Source: CAZZBK01 sp964387325
GTDB taxonomy: Bacteria; Planctomycetota; Planctomycetia; Pirellulales; PNKZ01
Assembly (NCBI GenBank): GCA_964387325.1
Contig: CAYLYE010000003.1
Location: 7,726 to 71,725 of the forward strand
Direction: 5' to 3'
DNA length: 64,000 nucleotides
The notes under the pieces are model-generated. The model had not been told where the DNA came from, made no database searches, and worked only from the letters and a program-made list of their open reading frames with translations. Made by a program: the position numbers and the translations under genes. Of the stretch, positions 59,588 through 64,000 are shown in pieces (position 1 is the first letter of the stretch; every line of letters starts with the position of its first letter).

Positions 59588-60130
59588 ATGAATGATGCTC
59601 AACAACCCATACCTTCGTCATGCTGGGTAAGCGCACCACGTTTGCGAGCGGCCTGGTTGCTGTTTATCTTTGCGCTGGGTGGTTCACTGGCCGCGGCACA
59701 AGAGCCTAGCGCGCCGGTCACTCCCACGGCTGGCCCCACGCCCCCCTCGGCCAGCGCCAAGAGCAAGGTGCCTCCCGCGCCGATTCGCCAGCGTCGGTTG
59801 GTCGCTTCGCAGGGCATGAACGACAAGTTGCCGTTGCAGCGTGACCCGTTTGCCAACAGTCAGCGGATGGAGGACGAGTACAACCGACTGAACATGAGTG
59901 GCAAGGGGGGGCCCAGTGGTCCGGTGTTGCCTCCGCTGCGATTGCAAGGTTACGCCGGCAACGTGGCGATGATCGTCGTCGACGAGAAGCGTCGTATGGT
60001 TGTTCGCGTGGGAGACACGATCAACCTGCCTTCCGCCACTCGGCCCATCGAGGTGAAAGTCGTCGAAATGGTATCGGCCGGCGTCGTGCTCGAAGTGATT
60101 GCCACGGGGCAAACACTCTTCCTGCGTTAA
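59588..60130 (+). CDS. PilP/GspC-like periplasmic protein
   Basis: 180 residues. A membrane segment or signal (RAAWLLFIFALGGSLAAAQE), a Pro-rich linker, then DPFANSQRM and a small beta domain (LRLQGYAGNVAMIVVDEKRR, VRVGDTINLPSATRPIEVKV, VVLEVIATGQTLFLR). The DPF element and the closing beta pattern are those of the homology region of GspC and PilP, which link the inner-membrane parts to the secretin. It is the last gene of the cluster. No secretin or prepilin peptidase lies in this window, so they must be elsewhere. Confidence 0.78.
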   Translation: MNDAQQPIPSSCWVSAPRLRAAWLLFIFALGGSLAAAQEPSAPVTPTAGPTPPSASAKSKVPPAPIRQRRLVASQGMNDKLPLQRDPFANSQRMEDEYNRLNMSGKGGPSGPVLPPLRLQGYAGNVAMIVVDEKRRMVVRVGDTINLPSATRPIEVKVVEMVSAGVVLEVIATGQTLFLR

Positions 60131-60151
60131 GGTCAACGACTTGCGCGTCGT

Positions 60152-63067
60152 CTATTGTGCAGATGGCAGTCGCGATCGCAGGAACATCCCGGTGACGTTG
60201 TTATCGAGTTGAGCCACGCGCTCGGGCGTGCCTTGCGCGACGATCCGCCCGCCGCCGCTGCCCCCTTCGGGTCCCAGGTCGACGAGCCAGTCGGCCGTTT
60301 TGATCACGTCCAGGTTATGCTCGATCACGATCACCGTGTTGCCACGATCGACCAGCCGGTGCAGCACGTCGAGCAGTCGGCGGATATCGTCGAAATGCAA
60401 GCCGGTCGTCGGCTCGTCGAGCAGGTACAGTGTCCGTCCACTGTCGAGTCGGGCGAGTTCGGTGGCCAACTTGATCCGCTGCGCCTCGCCGCCCGAGAGG
60501 GTCGTGCATGATTGGCCGAGCGTGACGTAGCCGAGGCCGACCTCGCGCAGGCTGTCGAGTAATCGGCGAATGACCGGAAAGTTCTCGAAGAACTCGGCCG
60601 CGGCATCCACGCTCAGAGCGAGTGCCTCGGCAATCGATTTGTCTCGATAACGCACGTCGAGCGTCGCGCGGTTGAATCGCGCGCCATGACACTCGGGGCA
60701 CTCGACGTACAGGTCTGGCAGAAAATTCATTTCGATCTTGCGGAGCCCCTGCCCTTGACACTCCGCGCAGCGGCCGCCCTCGACATTGAAACTAAAGCGG
60801 CTCGCCGAGTACCCGCGCAGCCGAGCATCGCGCGTTTGGGCAAAGGCCTTGCGCACCTCGTCGAACACCCCCGTGTACGTGGCCGGGTTCGAGCGTGGCG
60901 TCCGGCCAATCGGTGACTGATCGACCTCGACAAATTTATCGATCGCGTCGAGCCCCAACAGGCGATCGAAGGGGCCACTCTTGGGCCCGCCGCCAGTCAA
61001 TTGTCGTCGCACCGCGCGAGCCAGCGTCTCGTTGAGCAGCGAGCTCTTGCCTGACCCGCTCACGCCGGTGACGCAGGTGAACGCGCCGAGTGGGATCGCT
61101 AATTCGACCCCTTGTAAGTTGTGCAGCCGCGCTCCGAGCAACTGCAAGGCCGCGTGTTCTGAGAAAGGAGAGTTGCGTTTGCTCGACTTGCCGCGTGGTG
61201 CATCGGCCGAGGAAATTACGCCTTGCCACTCGTTGTCGTGTACACGCCGCGTCGATGGAAGGGGAATCGAGCAGGCTCCCGACAGATATTGTCCCGTCAA
61301 CGAGTCGGGGTTGCACAGCACCTCGGCAGGCGTCCCCTGGGCGACGATCTGCCCACCGTGGATGCCCGCCCCGGGGCCCATATCGAACAGATAGTCAGCC
61401 TGCCGCATCACGGCCTCGTCATGCTCGACGACGATCACGGTGTTGCCCAGTTGCTGCAAATCGCGGAGCGCCTCGATCAGCCGTTGATTGTCTCGTGGGT
61501 GCAAGCCAATCGACGGCTCGTCGAGCACGTAGCATGTGCCGATCAGTCCGCTGCCGATGCCCGTGGCCAGTCGGATGCGTTGCAACTCACCTCCGCTCAG
61601 CGTGTCGGCGCTGCGCTCGAGGGTCAGGTACGGCAACCCGACCTTGAGCAGAAAGTTGAGTCGGGCGCGAATCTCGCGGAGCAACGGAGCCGCGATGGCT
61701 CGACGTTCGGCAGGAAATTCGAGCGCGGCGAAAAACTCGGCCGTGGCCGCGATACTCAACGCGGTTAATTCATGAATCCGCTTGTCTCCCACGCGCACGC
61801 TGCGGGCCTCGGCGCGCAACCGTGCTCCGCCGCACTCGGCACATGGAATCTGACCGCGAAACGTTTCGAGGTGTTCGCGCGCCGTTTCGGTCGCTGCCGC
61901 CTCGTAATCGCGCTCAAGCCACGCGAGCACGCCGGGAACGTCACCGCTGCCGTCCCAGAGCGTATGGCGCTGTTTGGGTTTCAACTCGTTGAGTGTCGCC
62001 GTGACTTTGAATCGGCCCACCTCAGCGAGGGCCGTGAGACGTTTTTTCCGCCGAGCGTCGAGGGTCCCTTGTGCCGTGAGCCACGGCGCGAGAGCATTCT
62101 CGTCGAGCTTGAGGCTCGCATCTGGAATAATCAGTTCTGGGTCGAATGCCGTCCGTGAGCCGAGTCCGTCGCATTTGTCACACGCGCCATAAGGGCTGTT
62201 GAAGCTAAAGGTGCGTGGCTGCAACTCCTCGTAGCTGATCTGGCACTCGGGGCAGGCATACTCGGTGCTGAAGGTACGGTGTTGCCAGTCGCTCTCACCC
62301 GCACCGCTCGCCAGCGTAATCGTCGACACGAGCGAGCCCGATCGGGCCAGCGCACGATCGATCGACTCGGCGAGCCGGGCGCGAATGTTGTCGCGCACGA
62401 TGATGCGATCGACGACGGCTTCAATGGTATGCGCCTTCTGTCGAGCCAGTGGCGGAACGTTGTCGAGTTCGTACACCACACCATCGACCCGAGCGCGCAC
62501 CAGACCGGCTTTGCGAATTGCGGCGAACACGTCTTCATGTTGCCCCTTGCGTCCGCGCACCAGCGGCGCGAGCACCATCAGCTTGGTTCCCTGCGGCGAC
62601 TCAAGAATCGCGTCGACGACTTGTTCCGGCGATTGCTGGCTGATCGGCGCGCCGCAGCGATAGCAATAAGGATCGCCGACCCGGGCGAACAACAGCCGCA
62701 GGTAATCATAAATCTCGGTGACAGTACCGACCGTGCTGCGCGGATTGGCAGACAGCATGCGTTGGTCGATGGCAATGGTCGGCTGCAAGCCGTCGATCAG
62801 ATCGACGTCCGGACGTTCCATCTGCTGCAAGAATTGCCGGGCGTAGGTCGAAAGACTTTCGAGATACTGTCGCTGTCCCTCGGCAAAGATCGTGTCGAAG
62901 GCCAGCGAGCTTTTTCCGCTGCCGCTCGGGCCGGTGATGACGATGAGTTGATCGCGGGGGACGTCGAGGTTGACGTTCTTGAGGTTGTGGACCCGACAGC
63001 CACGAATACGGAGGGCCTGTTCGAGCGGGGCGGCGGCAGTGACCGAATCGCTCAGCGTGCTGGCCAT
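60152..63067 (-). CDS. uvrA: Excinuclease ABC subunit A
   Basis: 971 residues. A DNA-damage recognition ATPase of nucleotide excision repair with two ABC modules. Walker A motifs are in ITGPSGSGKSSLAFDTIFAE and VTGVSGSGKSSLLNETLARA. The signature motifs are LSGGELQRIRLATGI and LSGGEAQRIKLATEL. Zinc-binding Cys are seen in CYRCGAP, CPECQISYEELQPRTFSF, CAECQGQGLRKIEMNF and CPECHGARF. The length is normal. The ATG at 63067 fits the conserved start ALRIRGCRVHNLKNVNLDVP shortly after it. Its upstream gene, 34 bases away, is DAHP synthase, so the two may be co-transcribed. Confidence 0.96.
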   Translation of the reverse strand: MASTLSDSVTAAAPLEQALRIRGCRVHNLKNVNLDVPRDQLIVITGPSGSGKSSLAFDTIFAEGQRQYLESLSTYARQFLQQMERPDVDLIDGLQPTIAIDQRMLSANPRSTVGTVTEIYDYLRLLFARVGDPYCYRCGAPISQQSPEQVVDAILESPQGTKLMVLAPLVRGRKGQHEDVFAAIRKAGLVRARVDGVVYELDNVPPLARQKAHTIEAVVDRIIVRDNIRARLAESIDRALARSGSLVSTITLASGAGESDWQHRTFSTEYACPECQISYEELQPRTFSFNSPYGACDKCDGLGSRTAFDPELIIPDASLKLDENALAPWLTAQGTLDARRKKRLTALAEVGRFKVTATLNELKPKQRHTLWDGSGDVPGVLAWLERDYEAAATETAREHLETFRGQIPCAECGGARLRAEARSVRVGDKRIHELTALSIAATAEFFAALEFPAERRAIAAPLLREIRARLNFLLKVGLPYLTLERSADTLSGGELQRIRLATGIGSGLIGTCYVLDEPSIGLHPRDNQRLIEALRDLQQLGNTVIVVEHDEAVMRQADYLFDMGPGAGIHGGQIVAQGTPAEVLCNPDSLTGQYLSGACSIPLPSTRRVHDNEWQGVISSADAPRGKSSKRNSPFSEHAALQLLGARLHNLQGVELAIPLGAFTCVTGVSGSGKSSLLNETLARAVRRQLTGGGPKSGPFDRLLGLDAIDKFVEVDQSPIGRTPRSNPATYTGVFDEVRKAFAQTRDARLRGYSASRFSFNVEGGRCAECQGQGLRKIEMNFLPDLYVECPECHGARFNRATLDVRYRDKSIAEALALSVDAAAEFFENFPVIRRLLDSLREVGLGYVTLGQSCTTLSGGEAQRIKLATELARLDSGRTLYLLDEPTTGLHFDDIRRLLDVLHRLVDRGNTVIVIEHNLDVIKTADWLVDLGPEGGSGGGRIVAQGTPERVAQLDNNVTGMFLRSRLPSAQ

Positions 63068-63101
63068 AATGCATCCGCCGCGGGGGTCACGGTCTCGATC
63101 T

Positions 63102-64000
63102 TTAAGAGGCGATCGGCAAGGGAATGACTCCGGCGAGGGCTTCGTGAGCCCGCAAGAACATGCCGCGCGTCACTTCCCAACCGGTGCAGGCGTCGGTGAT
63201 CGAGACGCCATACTTAAGTTGCTTGAGATCGCTGCTCAATTTCTGCGCGCCTTCGTGCAAATTGCTTTCCACCATCAGGCCGAGGATGTGAGCGTTGCCA
63301 GCCACGCGCTGGGCGATCACGTCGTCCCAGACAATCTCCTGCTTGCGATGATCTTTGTCGGCGTTGGCGTGCGAGCAGTCGACCATGACTCGGTCAGGGA
63401 GCTTGGCCGCGCGCAGGCCGTCGATCGCGGCTCGCAAGTTGTCGGCACTGTAGTTGGGACCCGAACGCCCACCGCGCAGGATCATGTGCCCGCAGGTATT
63501 GCCGCGCGTGTTCACAATACAGATGCGACCCTGCGTGTCGATACCCAAGAAGCTGTGCGGATGACGGGCCGAGAGCATGGCATCCAAGGCAATTTGTAGA
63601 TTGCCGTCGGTGCCGTTCTTAAAGCCCACCGGCATCGACAATCCGCTGGCCATTTGGCGATGCGTTTGCGACTCGGTCGTGCGCGCGCCGATGGCGGCCC
63701 AGGTGACGAGGTCGGCCACGTACTGCGGCGTGATCGGTTCGAGCATCTCGGTCGCGGTGGGCAGTCCCAGCTCGTTGACCTCGAGCAGGATTTTCCGCGC
63801 CAGTCGCAACCCCGCGGCGATATCAAACGTGCCGTTCAGATGCGGGTCGTTGATGAGCCCCTTCCAGCCGAGCGTCGTGCGCGGCTTCTCGAAATAGACC
63901 CGCATGACAATGAGCATGCGGTCCTTGACTTGTTCGGCCAATTCGCGAAGCCGCTGCGCGTACTCGATCGCGGCCGAGTAATCATGAATCGAGCAGGGGC
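63102..64000 (-). CDS. 3-deoxy-7-phosphoheptulonate synthase (class I, AroG type), 5' end beyond the window
   Basis: First enzyme of aromatic amino-acid synthesis, joining phosphoenolpyruvate and erythrose 4-phosphate. The reading frame stays open to the window edge: CSIHDYSAAIEYAQRL near 63960 matches the PEP-binding GPCSIHD region, so about 60 N-terminal residues are missing. MRVYFEKPRTTLGWKGLIND, EMLEPITPQYVADLVTWAAI, GARTTESQTHRQMASGLS and VMVDCSHANADKDHRKQEIV are typical. A full-length reading would be about 350 residues. It probably forms a transcript with uvrA downstream. Confidence 0.93.
   Translation of the reverse strand, partial: PCSIHDYSAAIEYAQRLRELAEQVKDRMLIVMRVYFEKPRTTLGWKGLINDPHLNGTFDIAAGLRLARKILLEVNELGLPTATEMLEPITPQYVADLVTWAAIGARTTESQTHRQMASGLSMPVGFKNGTDGNLQIALDAMLSARHPHSFLGIDTQGRICIVNTRGNTCGHMILRGGRSGPNYSADNLRAAIDGLRAAKLPDRVMVDCSHANADKDHRKQEIVWDDVIAQRVAGNAHILGLMVESNLHEGAQKLSSDLKQLKYGVSITDACTGWEVTRGMFLRAHEALAGVIPLPIAS

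Overview
The window looks like part of a high-GC planctomycete chromosome, most likely Pirellulales-like, and probably an assembled draft because a run of ten N interrupts one gene. The lineage call rests on several things seen together: two DUF1080 secreted proteins, a giant secreted protein with an LEPR-XLL-type N-terminus (LEYLETRWML), a 50-residue lysine-rich protein beginning MSGPIIRTGPTP, clusters of large prepilin-like proteins, five pilin-like proteins of a type I recall from planctomycete genomes, and paired palindromic repeats between genes. No rRNA, tRNA, CRISPR array, prophage or insertion sequence was recognised.

Layout. Positions 1-10.5 kb: a diguanylate cyclase, a hidden small gene, a WD40 propeller, two DUF1080 proteins, two adjacent TPR/GT41 (OGT-like) glycosyltransferases and a formylglycine-enzyme-like protein. 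10.5-14.1 kb: a structured intergenic region ending in a strong intrinsic terminator, an HPt plus HD-GYP response-regulator pair and a metallo-beta-lactamase-fold phosphodiesterase. 14.3-20 kb: lnt, a coiled-coil membrane pair, DUF423, a beta-hydroxyacid dehydrogenase and sodA. 20-24 kb: ugd, a GDP-deoxymannose-reductase-like gene, a GNAT and a MaoC hydratase, all on the minus strand. 24-33.5 kb: a surface locus with a 2061-residue Ig-repeat protein and five tandem pilin-like genes. 33.8-45.5 kb: an M81 peptidase, hicAB number 1, an aspartate kinase, a secreted Pro/Gly-rich protein, a third OGT-like gene, a PIG-L deacetylase, hicAB number 2 and a beta-helix protein. 45.7-60.1 kb: a Cys-rich membrane protein followed by a type IV pilus / type II secretion-like cluster of five pseudopilins, a PilM/PilN-like fusion, PilO-like, PilT-like ATPase, GspE/PilB, GspF/PilC and a PilP/GspC-like protein. 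60.1-64 kb: uvrA and a DAHP synthase that runs off the window end.

How it may fit together. The window holds both ends of cyclic di-GMP turnover (GGDEF and HD-GYP proteins). The PilM/PilN-like fusion of the pilus cluster carries two tandem motifs that match the MshEN cyclic di-GMP-binding consensus, a motif normally found in the assembly ATPase. The two most unusual elements are that relocated MshEN-like module and the array of five pilin-like proteins with conserved His-His and Cys residues beside a giant Ig-repeat protein. Many of the genes for abundant secreted proteins are followed by a perfect or near-perfect hairpin, which suggests that each is terminated or stabilised individually.
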